Source: Alphaproteobacteria bacterium
GTDB lineage: Bacteria; Pseudomonadota; Alphaproteobacteria; CALKHQ01
Reading direction: 5' to 3'
NCBI GenBank assembly: GCA_041396705.1
Contig: JAWKYB010000009.1
Coordinates: 124,001-188,000, forward strand
Length of the DNA stretch: 64,000 bases
A program made the position numbers and the translations under genes. Shown in pieces: positions 1 through 7,877 of the stretch. The stretch's first letter is position 1. Every line of letters begins with the position of its first letter. The notes beneath the pieces are model-generated. The model ran no database searches, was not told the origin of the DNA, and saw nothing but the letters and a program-made list of their open reading frames with translations.

Positions 1-1020
1 CCGACGGGATGGACCGGGTGGGAAGGGCCGCTGCGCCCGCGCGCCTTCGACCTGACCCGGTTGGCCCAGGCCGGGGCCTCGCCCTGGGATGCGGCCGCCG
101 TTCTGCACAACGCCTCTGTCGGCATGCGCTTCTGGCGCTGCGCCACGGCGATGGACCACCTGGTGCGCAACGCCGACGGCGACGAGCTGCTGTTCGTCCA
201 CCGCGGCGCCGGCCGGCTGTTCTGCGACTACGGGCATCTGGAGATCGGGCAGGGCGACTATGTGGTGATCCCGCGCGCGACCATGTGGCGACTGGAGCCG
301 GTGGCGCCGCTGGAACTGCTGCTGGTCGAATGCACCAATGCCGGCTACGCGCTGCCCGACAAGGGCCTGGTCGGCCAGCATGCGATCTTCGACCCCGCGA
401 TGCTCGATGCGCCGGCGATCGACGACGCGTTCCGCGCCCAGCAGGGCGAGGTCGAGACCCGCGTCGTCATCAAGCGCGGCGGGCAGCTGTCGACGGTGAC
501 CTATCCGTTCAATCCGCTTGATGCGGTCGGCTGGCACGGCGACCTGTCGGTGGTGCGGCTGAACGTGCGCGACATCCGCCCGCTCGCCTCGCACCGTTTC
601 CACCTGCCGCCGTCGGCGCACACCACCTTCGTCGGCAACCGCTTCGTCGTCTGCACCTTCGTGCCGCGCCCGTTCGAGACCGATCCGGCGGCGCTGAAGG
701 TTCCGTTCTTCCACAACAACGACGACTATGACGAGGTGATCTTCTACCATGATGGCGACTTCTTCAGCCGCGACAACATCCGCCCCGGCATGGTCACCTT
801 TCACCCCTGCGGCTTCACCCACGGCCCCCATCCCAAGGCGGTGCAGCGCATGTACACCCAGGCCAAGCCGATGACCGACGAATATGCCGTGATGATCGAC
901 GCCCGCGACGCGCTGTCGGTGGGCGAGGCGGCCGCCGGCGTGGAACTCGCCGGCTACGCCGAGAGCTGGCGCAGCGACGGCCCGGTGACCGCGCCGCCGG
1001 TGCCCAAGGCGGCGGAGTAG
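1..1020 (+). CDS. homogentisate 1,2-dioxygenase-like protein, 5' end cut by window
   Basis: Cupin-fold, non-haem iron ring-cleavage dioxygenase of the HmgA family. The family opens homogentisate (2,5-dihydroxyphenylacetate) to maleylacetoacetate in the cytoplasm. The frame is open from base 1 and reads sensibly before the first ATG-like codon (TGWEGPLRPRAFDLTRL), so the true start lies outside the window. About 340 residues are present, against roughly 380-440 for the family. The C-terminal half carries the expected iron-site region: DYDEVIFYH supplies a candidate Glu ligand, and HPCGFTHGPHP supplies candidate His ligands. It is followed by a fumarylacetoacetase-like gene, an MBL protein and a FAD monooxygenase in the same direction, which fits an aromatic-acid catabolic operon. 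The exact substrate cannot be fixed from sequence; a close homogentisate analogue is possible. Confidence 0.85.
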   Translation, partial: PTGWTGWEGPLRPRAFDLTRLAQAGASPWDAAAVLHNASVGMRFWRCATAMDHLVRNADGDELLFVHRGAGRLFCDYGHLEIGQGDYVVIPRATMWRLEPVAPLELLLVECTNAGYALPDKGLVGQHAIFDPAMLDAPAIDDAFRAQQGEVETRVVIKRGGQLSTVTYPFNPLDAVGWHGDLSVVRLNVRDIRPLASHRFHLPPSAHTTFVGNRFVVCTFVPRPFETDPAALKVPFFHNNDDYDEVIFYHDGDFFSRDNIRPGMVTFHPCGFTHGPHPKAVQRMYTQAKPMTDEYAVMIDARDALSVGEAAAGVELAGYAESWRSDGPVTAPPVPKAAE

Positions 1021-1087
1021 CAGTGGTTTCCCGGCACGCCGATCTGGCGCGTCGCGCCGTACCCATCTTGGGGCAGGAGCACAACGG

Positions 1088-1136
1088 CCCTCATCCTGAG
1101 GAGGCGTCCGCTGGACGCCGTCTCGAAGGACGCACG
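1088..1136. repeat. palindromic intergenic repeat, copy 1 (type A)
   Basis: The copy begins CCTCATCCTGAGGAGGCG, has a hairpin core GGCGTCCGCTGGACGCC and ends CTCGAAGGACGCACG. Two more copies lie at 3252-3297 and 3375-3423. The CCTCATCCTGAGGAG...TCTCGAAGGA pattern resembles a dispersed palindromic repeat I know from many alphaproteobacterial genomes. It sits in the 166-bp gap between the dioxygenase and fumarylacetoacetase-like genes and could form a strong RNA hairpin in the operon transcript. Confidence 0.8.
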
Positions 1137-1186
1137 CGCGGTCGGGCGCGACGGCCGGAGCCCCGGGTCTCTACGCGGATCGGGCG

Positions 1187-2200
1187 ATGAAGCTCGCATC
1201 GCTGAAGGCGGGCGGGCGCGACGGGCTGCTGGTCCTGGTCAGCCGCGACCTGGCCCGCGCGGTCGAGGCGCGGGCGGTGCGCACGCTGCAGGGGGCGCTC
1301 GACGACTGGGAGCTGATCGGGCCGCGCCTGGCCGACGAGCACGCGGCGCTGGAGGCCGGCCACGCCGCCGACAGCTTCGCCTTCGAGGAGAGCCTGTGCG
1401 CCGCACCGCTGCCGCGCGCGTTCCAGTGGGCCGACGGCTCGGCCTACGTCAACCACGTCGAGCTGGTGCGCCGCGCGCGCGGGGCGGAGATGCCGCCGTC
1501 GTTCTGGACCGACCCGCTGATGTACCAGGGCGGCTCCGACAGCTTTCTCGGCCCGCACGAGCCGATCCGCATGGCCGACGAAGCCTGGGGCATCGACCTG
1601 GAGGCGGAAGTAGCGGTGGTGACCGGCGACGTGCCGATGGGCGCGGACCTGGCGGCGACGGCCGGCGCGATCCGGCTGTTGATGCTGGTCAACGACGTCA
1701 GTCTGCGCGGGCTGATCCCGGCGGAACTGGCCAAGGGCTTCGGCTTCTTCCAGTCGAAGCCGTCCTCGGCCTTCTCGCCGGTGGCGGTGACGCCGGACGA
1801 ACTCGGCGCGGCGTGGGACGGCGGCAGGCTGCACCGCCGCCTGCTGGTCTCGCTGAACGACGCGCCGTTCGGCTGCGCCGACGCCGGCACCGACATGACC
1901 TTCGACTTCCCGACCCTGATCGCCCACGCGGCCAGAACCCGGCCGCTGGGCGCCGGCACCATCGTCGGCTCCGGCACAGTCTCGAACAGGTGCGATGGCG
2001 GCCCGGGCCGGCCGATCGCACAGGGCGGCGACGGCTACAGCTGCATTGCCGAGCAGCGCACGGTCGAGACCCTGGAGCAGGGCGCGCCGCAGACGCCGTT
2101 CCTGCGCTTCGGCGACCGGGTGCGGATCGAGATGGTGGACGACCAGGGGCGCTCGATCTTCGGCGCCATCGACCAGAGAGTGGAGAGACACGATGGCTAA
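1187..2200 (+). CDS. fumarylacetoacetate hydrolase family protein
   Basis: Cytoplasmic C-C bond hydrolase of the fumarylacetoacetase family, 337 residues. The family cleaves fumarylacetoacetate or related acylpyruvates to two carboxylic acids, the last step of homogentisate-type catabolism. Metal-site features visible are the E-x-E pair in GIDLEAEVAVV (about residues 130-140) and the Asp in LVNDVSLRG (about 167-175). The GSGTVSN motif typical of the fold lies near residue 265. The length matches the single-domain-plus-N-terminal form common in proteobacteria. It lies 166 bp after the dioxygenase, with repeat copy 1 between them, and its last 8 bp overlap the start of the MBL gene, implying translational coupling. 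No maleylacetoacetate isomerase gene is seen in the window. Confidence 0.85.
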   Translation: MKLASLKAGGRDGLLVLVSRDLARAVEARAVRTLQGALDDWELIGPRLADEHAALEAGHAADSFAFEESLCAAPLPRAFQWADGSAYVNHVELVRRARGAEMPPSFWTDPLMYQGGSDSFLGPHEPIRMADEAWGIDLEAEVAVVTGDVPMGADLAATAGAIRLLMLVNDVSLRGLIPAELAKGFGFFQSKPSSAFSPVAVTPDELGAAWDGGRLHRRLLVSLNDAPFGCADAGTDMTFDFPTLIAHAARTRPLGAGTIVGSGTVSNRCDGGPGRPIAQGGDGYSCIAEQRTVETLEQGAPQTPFLRFGDRVRIEMVDDQGRSIFGAIDQRVERHDG

Positions 2201-3146
2201 GGCCTTCGCATCGGCCGGCGATACCCGGGACAAGGAGATCTCGTTCACCGAGATCGGCGAGGGGCTCTATGCCTTCACCGCGCAGGGCGACCCCAACAGC
2301 GGCGTCATCGTCGGCGACGACAGCGTGATGGTGATCGACGCGCAGGCGACGCCGGTGGCGGCGCAGCAGGTGATCGACCGCATCCGCCAGGTCACCGACA
2401 AGCCGATCCGCTACGTCACGCTCAGCCACTATCACGCGGTGCGCGTGCTCGGCGCCTCGGCCTATGGCGCGCAGCAGATCCTGGCGTCGGAGGCGTGCCG
2501 CGCGATGATCGTCGAGCGCGGCAAGGAGGACTGGGACAGCGAATTCGCCCGCATGCCGCGGCTGTTCAAGCAGCCCGACAGCATTCCGGGCCTGACCTGG
2601 CCGACCATCACCTTCGAGGACCGGATGACCGTGTACATGGGCCGGCGGCGGGTGGAACTGCTGCAGGTAGGCCGCGGCCACACCGCCGGCGACATCGTGG
2701 TCTGGGTGCCGGACAGCCAGGTGATGTTCACCGGCGACCTGGTCGAGTACCACTCGGCCTGCTACTGCGGCGACGCCCACTTCACCGACTGGCCGGCGAC
2801 GCTGCAGGCGATCGGCGCCTTCGCCCCGCAGGCGATCGTGCCCGGCCGCGGCGCCGCCCTGACTTCGCCGGACATGGTGCAGGACGCGCTGGAACTGACC
2901 GGCGAGTTCATCGGCACGATCTGGGATTCGGTCTCGGCCAGCGCCGCGCGCGGCCTGCCGCTGAAGGAGGCGTTCGAACGCTGCCGGGCACTGACCGACC
3001 CGCGCTATTCCAACTACGCGATCTACGAGCACTGCCTGCCGTTCAACGTCGCCCGCGCCTATGACGAGGCCAATGGCGTCTACACCCCGCGCATCTGGAC
3101 CGCCGAACGCGACGCCGCACTGTGGGCCGAACTGCATGGCGGCTGA
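2193..3146 (+). CDS. MBL-fold metallo-hydrolase-like protein with altered metal motif
   Basis: Metallo-beta-lactamase-fold protein, 317 residues, from an ATG that overlaps the stop of the preceding gene (ATGGCTAA). Fold landmarks are VIDAQATP, then LSHYHAVR (about residue 75), GHTAGD (about 165), TGDLVEYH (about 180) and VPGRGAAL near residue 215. The usual HxHxDH signature reads HYHAVR, so the Asp and third His are absent, and the late Gly-His position is Gly-Arg. Either the second metal site is lost or a different metal arrangement is used. Its tight packing with ring-cleavage genes suggests a hydrolytic or accessory role in the same aromatic pathway, but no specific reaction can be assigned. 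Confidence 0.8.
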   Translation: MAKAFASAGDTRDKEISFTEIGEGLYAFTAQGDPNSGVIVGDDSVMVIDAQATPVAAQQVIDRIRQVTDKPIRYVTLSHYHAVRVLGASAYGAQQILASEACRAMIVERGKEDWDSEFARMPRLFKQPDSIPGLTWPTITFEDRMTVYMGRRRVELLQVGRGHTAGDIVVWVPDSQVMFTGDLVEYHSACYCGDAHFTDWPATLQAIGAFAPQAIVPGRGAALTSPDMVQDALELTGEFIGTIWDSVSASAARGLPLKEAFERCRALTDPRYSNYAIYEHCLPFNVARAYDEANGVYTPRIWTAERDAALWAELHGG

Positions 3147-3251
3147 GCCGGTCGGTCGCGGGGCGGAAGCCGGGCAGGGGGCGGCGATGCCGGGTTGCGG
3201 GGCCGCGACGAGCGCCGCCGCTCGGTGCGACGGCCGGCTGCAAACGCACCC

Positions 3252-3423
3252 TGCGTCCTTCGAGACGGCGTCCTGCGGACGCCTCCTCAGGATGAGGGGC
3301 GGTGGTGTGTGGCATACGCCGGCATCCCTTCGCTTGCGTAGCGTCTTCGCGATCGCGGGGCAAAGCCACGCTACTCCTCATCCTGAGGAGCCGCCCGGAG
3401 GGCGGTGTCTCGAAGGACGCACG
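3252..3423. repeat. inverted pair of type A palindromic repeats
   Basis: Two copies of the same repeat as at 1088 face each other. The left copy (3252-3297) is in reverse orientation, TGCGTCCTTCGAGACGGC through CTCAGGATGAGG. The right copy (3375-3423) is in forward orientation, CCTCATCCTGAGGAGCCG through CTCGAAGGACGCACG. They are separated by about 77 bp with no coding potential. Together they occupy most of the 342-bp gap between the MBL gene and the FAD monooxygenase. The symmetric ends make the unit look like a small non-autonomous mobile or composite palindromic element. Confidence 0.75.
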
Positions 3424-3488
3424 GGTCTGCCGCAGGGCCGGTGTACCGGTTTGCGCGGTCCCGGCGAGCCGGGCGGGTGGCCTGCACC

Positions 3489-5115
3489 GTGAGCGCGTCG
3501 GTCTTCGAGACGCCGCTCTATCCCTACCGCCGCCACGCCGACCAGGATGCGCGGGCGGCGGCGCACCATCGGGCGATCGTGGTCGGGGCCGGGCCGGTCG
3601 GGCTGGCAGCGGCCATCGACCTGGTGTTGCAGGGCGTCGACGTGGTGCTGCTCGACGACAACGACCGGGTCAGCTGGGGCAGCCGGGCGATCTGCTTCGC
3701 CAAGCGCACGCTGGAGATCCTCGACCGGCTCGGCTGCGGCGCGGCGGTGCGCGACCTCGGCGTCACCTGGAACGTCGGCCGCGTGTTCCACCGCGATGCC
3801 GAGCTGTATCGCTTCGACCTGTTGCCGGAGCCCGGCCACAAGTTCCCCGCCTTCGTCAACCTGCAGCAATACCATCTGGAGCGGATCCTGGTGCAGCGGC
3901 TGGCGGCGCTGGTCGGCGACCTGCGCGGGCGCAACCGGGTGAGCGCGGTGGAAGCGTTGCCGGACGGCGTGCGCGTCGCGGTCGACACCCCGGAGGGTCC
4001 CTATGCCATGACCTGCGACTGGCTGGTCGCCTGCGACGGCGCCCATTCGCCGGTCCGCGGGATGTTGGGGCTCGGCTTCGAGGGCCGCGTGTTCCAGGAC
4101 CGGTTCCTGATCGCCGACGTGCGCATGCAGGCCGACTTTCCCAGCGAGCGCTGGTTCTGGTTCGACCCGCCGTTCAACCCCGGCCGCTCGGCGCTGCTGC
4201 ACAAGCAGCCCGAGGGCCTGTGGCGGATCGACCTGCAGCTCGGCTGGGACGCCGACCCGGAGGCGGAGAAGCGGCCGGAGCGGGTGACGCCGCGGCTGCA
4301 GGCGATGCTCGGTCCGGACGTTGCCTTCGACTACGAATGGATCAGCGTCTACACCTTCCAGTGCCGGCGGATGGCCCGGTTCCGCCACGGCCGGGTGCTG
4401 TTCGCCGGCGACGCCGCGCACCAGGTCTCGCCCTTCGGCGCGCGCGGCGCCAACAGCGGCGTGCAGGACGTCGACAATCTGTGTTGGAAGCTGGCCGCCG
4501 TGCTGGCTGGCCGGGCCGGCGACGCCCTGATCGACAGCTACGATGCGGAGCGCGGCCCGGCGGCCGAAGAGAATATCGGCCACTCGTCGCGCGCGACCGA
4601 CTTCATCACGCCGAAATCGGCGACCAGCCGGCTGTTCCAAGACGTGACGCTGGCGCTGGCCGGGCACGCCGGCTTCGCCCGCGCGCTGGTCAACAGCGGG
4701 CGGCTGTCGACCGCGAGCGTGTACGACGGCTCGCCGCTGAACGGACCGGACCTGTCGCCCGACCGACCGGCGGCGCTGCGGCCGGGCGCGCCGGCGGTCG
4801 ACGCGCCGGTCCGCGACGCGGCCGGCGACGGCTGGCTGCTGGAGCGGTTGCGGGGCCCGAGCGCCATCGTCGGCGCCGGTGCGCCGGCCGATTCCGACGC
4901 GCTGCGGCGCACTGCCGGACCATATGATCATGATCATATCGGACCGATCCGCCGCCGGCACGGGCGACGCGGTCGACGCCGAGGGCCTGGTCGCGGCGCG
5001 CTACGGCCTGCGCCCGGGCGACGTCTACCTGTTCCGTCCCGACCGGCATGTGCGGGCGCGCGGCCGCGTCGTCGACCTCGATGCCCTTGTCGTCGGCGAC
5101 GGCCGGCGCGCCTGA
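3489..5115 (+). CDS. FAD-dependent aromatic-ring monooxygenase, frame broken near 4,930
   Basis: Class A flavoprotein hydroxylase related to 3-(3-hydroxyphenyl)propionate and phenol-type monooxygenases. These use NAD(P)H and O2 to hydroxylate an aromatic ring before cleavage. Motifs: dinucleotide-binding VVGAGPVGLAAA near residue 36, the DG motif WLVACDGAHSPVR near residue 180, and the GD motif LFAGDAAHQVSPFGARGAN near 305. A GTG start at 3489 is used because homology begins there. The main frame runs well to about 4,920. The typical family C-terminus (AEGLVAARYGLRPGDVYL, then RPDRHV) is found one frame over, ending at 5,115. The switch coincides with an 18-bp AT-rich palindrome at 4922-4939. 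As sequenced, the product would have a scrambled C-terminus. A DUF2783 gene follows directly. Confidence 0.8.
4922..4939. repeat. 18-bp perfect AT-rich palindrome at a frame break
   Basis: ATATGATCATGATCATAT equals its own reverse complement. It is strikingly AT-rich inside a gene whose surroundings are mostly G and C, and it sits where the FAD monooxygenase reading frame shifts. It may be an artefact junction, a small insertion or a protein-binding palindrome; sequence alone does not decide. Confidence 0.7.
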
Positions 5116-5138
5116 GGAGACCCTGGCGATAGGCCGCG

Positions 5139-5324
5139 TTGCGCACCGACCCCAACCTGGCCGACCCCGACGGGTTCTACGCGCGCCTGGTCGCCTTTCA
5201 TGAGGGCCGCAGCGAGGACGAGAGCCACCGGCTGAATGCCGCGCTGGTGTTGATCCTGGCCAACCATGTCGGCGACGCCGACGTCATCGATCAGGCCCTG
5301 GCGCTGGCCGAACGCGCGGTCTGA
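5139..5324 (+). CDS. DUF2783 small protein
   Basis: 61-residue cytoplasmic protein matching the small DUF2783 family (NLADPDGFYARLVAFHEGRS, then ESHRLNAALVLILANHVGD). Members are typically found beside FAD monooxygenases of aromatic pathways, as here; the function is unknown to me. An in-frame TAG at 5130 limits the start, so TTG at 5139 is the only plausible initiator. The GAGGAG just after the monooxygenase stop is rather far upstream for a ribosome site. This is probably the last gene of the aromatic operon. Confidence 0.75.
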   Translation: MRTDPNLADPDGFYARLVAFHEGRSEDESHRLNAALVLILANHVGDADVIDQALALAERAV

Positions 5325-5404
5325 GGGCGCCGGTGCCCCCGACATCGATCCGCATTGCGGCACTGGGGCCGCTCGGTCCGCTGCCGAGTCGATTTGTGCA
5401 GACT

Positions 5405-5440
5405 TTCCTGTTGTTTTTGTGCGTTCCGTGTTGTTTTTTT
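5405..5440 (+). promoter_or_regulatory. direct repeat TGTTGTTTTT upstream of tupB, candidate operator
   Basis: TGTTGTTTTT occurs at 5409-5418 and again at 5429-5438, exactly 20 bp apart, each preceded by a TTCC. This T-rich tract is unusual in the window and lies 27 bp before the tupB start. Two sites on one face of the helix suggest a regulator site or part of the promoter. The HTH/PBP-like regulator encoded at 9632-10522 is a candidate binder (inference). Confidence 0.4.
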
Positions 5441-5466
5441 CCGGTCCTGAGTCGGGGAGCGCGAGA

Positions 5467-6174
5467 ATGCACGATTTCGGCGAAGCCTTCGGCGACGCCT
5501 TCCGGCTGATCCTGTCGGCCGACCCGGCGTTGATGGAGATCGTCGGGCTGTCGCTGCGCGTCACCCTGACGGCCGTGCTGATCGCCTGCGTCGTCGGCCT
5601 GCCGCTCGGCGCCGTGCTGGCGGTGGCGCGGTTTCCGGGACGCGCCGCGCTTGCCGTGCTGTTCAACGCGCTGATGGGCCTGCCGCCGGTGGTGGTCGGG
5701 CTGGCGGTGTATCTGCTGCTGTCGAACGCCGGTCCGCTCGGCGTGCTGCAGCTGCTGTACACGCCGACCGCGATGATCGTCGCCCAGGCGATCCTGGTGA
5801 CACCGATCGTGGTGGCGCTGTCGCGCCAGGTGATCGCCGACATGCACGACGAATATGACGAGCAGCTGCGCGCCATGGGCGTGCGGCCGCTGGGCCGCAG
5901 CCTGACCCTGCTGTGGGACGGCCGCTATTCGCTGCTGACGGCGGCGCTGGCCGGCTTCGGCCGCGCCATCGCCGAGGTCGGCGCGGTGATCATCGTCGGC
6001 GGCAACATCGACCACGTCACCCGGGTGATGACCACGACCATCGCGCTGGAGACCTCGAAGGGCAATCTCGGCCTGGCGGTCGGGCTCGGCGCGGTGCTGA
6101 TCGCGATCGCGCTGGTGGTCAACGGTGCCGCGATGGCGGTCAGGGGCGGCGCCCGGCGCCTGTCCTATGTCTGA
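5467..6174 (+). CDS. tupB: tungstate ABC transporter permease
   Basis: Inner-membrane permease, 235 residues, of the TupB type in the molybdate/tungstate importer group. Hydrophobic segments start around residues 20, 55, 85, 115, 185 and 210. The cytoplasmic EAA-like loop that docks the ATPase reads EYDEQLRAMGVRPLGRSLTLL near residue 130. ATG 5467 is chosen because it begins the conserved protein and follows a GGGGAGC ribosome site. The last 8 bp overlap the tupC start, and tupA follows, giving an operon in order B-C-A. TupABC-type systems import tungstate with high affinity for tungsten enzymes; molybdate cannot be excluded on sequence alone. Confidence 0.87.
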   Translation: MHDFGEAFGDAFRLILSADPALMEIVGLSLRVTLTAVLIACVVGLPLGAVLAVARFPGRAALAVLFNALMGLPPVVVGLAVYLLLSNAGPLGVLQLLYTPTAMIVAQAILVTPIVVALSRQVIADMHDEYDEQLRAMGVRPLGRSLTLLWDGRYSLLTAALAGFGRAIAEVGAVIIVGGNIDHVTRVMTTTIALETSKGNLGLAVGLGAVLIAIALVVNGAAMAVRGGARRLSYV

Positions 6175-6935
6175 CCTGGCGATGCCGTTCGACGCGCACA
6201 TCGGCGAAAGCACCGCCGCCGCCACCCTGCCGCTGACGTTCGACGCGGTGAGCTTTGCGGTCGGCGGCCGCCGCCTGATCGACCGGCTGTCGCTAGCGCC
6301 TCGACGCCGGGCCGTGCACCGCGGTGATGGGCGCCAACGGCGCGGGCAAGAGCCTGCTGCTGCGCCTGGCGCAGGGCCTGATCCGGCCGACCGGTGGCCG
6401 CATCGCCTGGGGCAGCCTCGGCAACGGCGCCGGGCCGGGCCGCCGCATCGCGCTGGTCTTCCAGCGCCCGGTGCTGCTGCGCCGCTCGGTCGCCGCCAAC
6501 CTGGCCCATGCCCTGAAGGTCTGCGGGACGGCTGCGCACGACCGGCCGGCGGCGATCGACCGCCTGCTCGACCTCGGCCAGCTGGCCGAGCTGCGCCGAC
6601 GGCCGGCGCGGGTTCTGTCCGGCGGCGAGCAGCAGCGGCTTTCCGTGGTGCGCGCGCTGGCGGCGGAGCCGGAGGTGCTGCTGCTCGACGAGCCGACCGC
6701 CAACCTGGACCCGCAGTCGACCGAGGCGGTCGAACGGCTGGTCGCCGCGGCGCGGGCGCGCGGCGCCAAGATCGTCTTCGTCACCCACGACATCGGCCAG
6801 GCGCGCCGGCTGGCCGACGAGGTGGTGTTCCTGCATCGCGGCCGGCTGGCGGAACACAGCCCGGCCGATGCGTTCTTCGCGCGGCCGGCCTCAGAGGCCG
6901 GCCGCGCCTATCTGCAGGGGCGCCTGTTCCTGTGA
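6167..6935 (+). CDS. tupC: tungstate ABC transporter ATP-binding protein, frameshifted near 6,298
   Basis: Cytoplasmic ATPase subunit of the tungstate importer. The N-terminus (MSDLAMPFDAHIGE ... FAVGGRRLIDRLSLA) is read from ATG 6167. The rest is one frame over: LDAGPCTAVMGANGAGKS (Walker A), LSGGEQQRL (signature), VLLLDEPTANLD (Walker B) and VTHD (switch His). The break lies at about 6297-6301, where one extra C in GCGCCTCGAC would explain it. Deleting that base joins the halves into a normal protein of about 255 residues. Either a sequencing error or a recent inactivating indel is possible. A restart at GTG 6324 would lose the first strand of the nucleotide-binding domain and is unlikely to be functional. 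Confidence 0.8.
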
Positions 6936-6964
6936 CGCCGATCCGAACATCCGGGGGAGCATTC

Positions 6965-7793
6965 ATGTTGCGACGCAGATTCCTGCAACTGGCCGCGGCG
7001 GCGGCCTTCGCCGCCACGACGGTGCCGGCCCATGCCGAGGGCGACTTCATCATCGTGCAGTCGACCACCTCGACGCAGAATTCGGGGCTGTTCGACCACA
7101 TTCTGCCGATCTTCACCGCCGAGACCGGCATCGAGGTGCGGGTCGTCGCCGTCGGCACCGGCCAGGCGATCAACAATGCGGCGAATGGCGACGGCGACGT
7201 GCTGTTCGTCCATTCCAGGCCCGACGAGGAGGCCTTCGTCGCCGCCGGCCACGGCGTGGCGCGCTTCGACGTGATGTACAACGATTTCGTCGTCGTCGGC
7301 CCGGCGGCCGACCCGGCCGGCGTCGCGGGCAGCACCGACGCGGTGGCCGCGCTGACCGGCAGTCGCCGGCGCGCAGGCGCCGTTCGTTTCCCGAGGCGAC
7401 GACTCCGGCACCCACAAGGCGGAGCTGCGCCTGTGGGCCGAGACCGGCATCGACCCGACGGCCGCGTCCGGCGGCTGGTATCGCGAGGCCGGCTCCGGCA
7501 TGGGCGCGACGCTGAACATGGCGACCGAGATGGGCGCCTATACGCTGTCCGATCGTGCAACCTGGGTCAGCTTCGAGAACAAGGGCGACCAGCAGGTGGC
7601 CGTGGAGGGCGATCCGCGCCTGTTCAACCAGTATGGCATCATCCTGGTCGATCCGTCGGTCCACCCGAACGTGAAGGCCGCGATGGGCCAGCGTTTCGTC
7701 GACTGGGTGCTGTCGCCGGAGGGCCAGGCCGCGATCGCCTCGTTCCGGATCGACGGCCAGCAGCTGTTCTTCCCGAACGCCGCCAGCCGGTAA
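6965..7793 (+). CDS. tupA: tungstate-binding periplasmic protein, frameshifted near 7,367
   Basis: Solute-binding protein of the tungstate importer, exported by the signal peptide MLRRRFLQLAAAAAFAA with an Ala-rich core and AHA cleavage site. The oxyanion-binding start VQSTTSTQNSGLFDHILPIF follows (about residues 33-52). The first frame is good through DPAGVAGSTDAVAALTG. The second half (AGAQAPFVSRGDDSGTHKAE through SFRIDGQQLFFPNAASR) continues one frame over. The shift lies in GGCAGTCGCC at about 7363-7372, with one base too many. Joined, the product is about 275 residues, normal for TupA. ATG 6965 follows a GGGGGAG ribosome site 29 bp after tupC. Confidence 0.8.
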
Positions 7794-7811
7794 CGGACGC
7801 CTAAGGACTTT

Positions 7812-7866
7812 CCATGGTAAATCTCGCCGGCGCCGGAGCGTCCGGCGCCGCGACCCTTTACCATGG
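7812..7866 (+). terminator. nested stem-loop after tupA, overlapping a possible start codon
   Basis: The outer arms CCATGGTAAA (7812-7821) and TTTACCATGG (7857-7866) pair perfectly. Inside them, CGGCGCCGGA (7828-7837) and TCCGGCGCCG (7841-7850) pair around a 3-nt loop. It lies 18 bp after the tupA stop and would end or attenuate tup transcription, although no T-run follows. The right arm includes the ATG at 7863, which would be hidden if used as a start for the next gene. Confidence 0.55.
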
Positions 7867-7877
7867 AAAACCACATC

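Noticed and set aside
1091..2248. Long minus-strand open frame opposite the fumarylacetoacetase-like gene
   Set aside because: Arg/Ala/Gly/Pro-rich composition typical of the antisense of GC-rich genes; no family motif, whereas the plus strand encodes a conserved enzyme.
3252..3423. CRISPR-like repeat pair
   Set aside because: Only two facing palindromic copies plus one distant copy, with no regular spacers and no cas genes.
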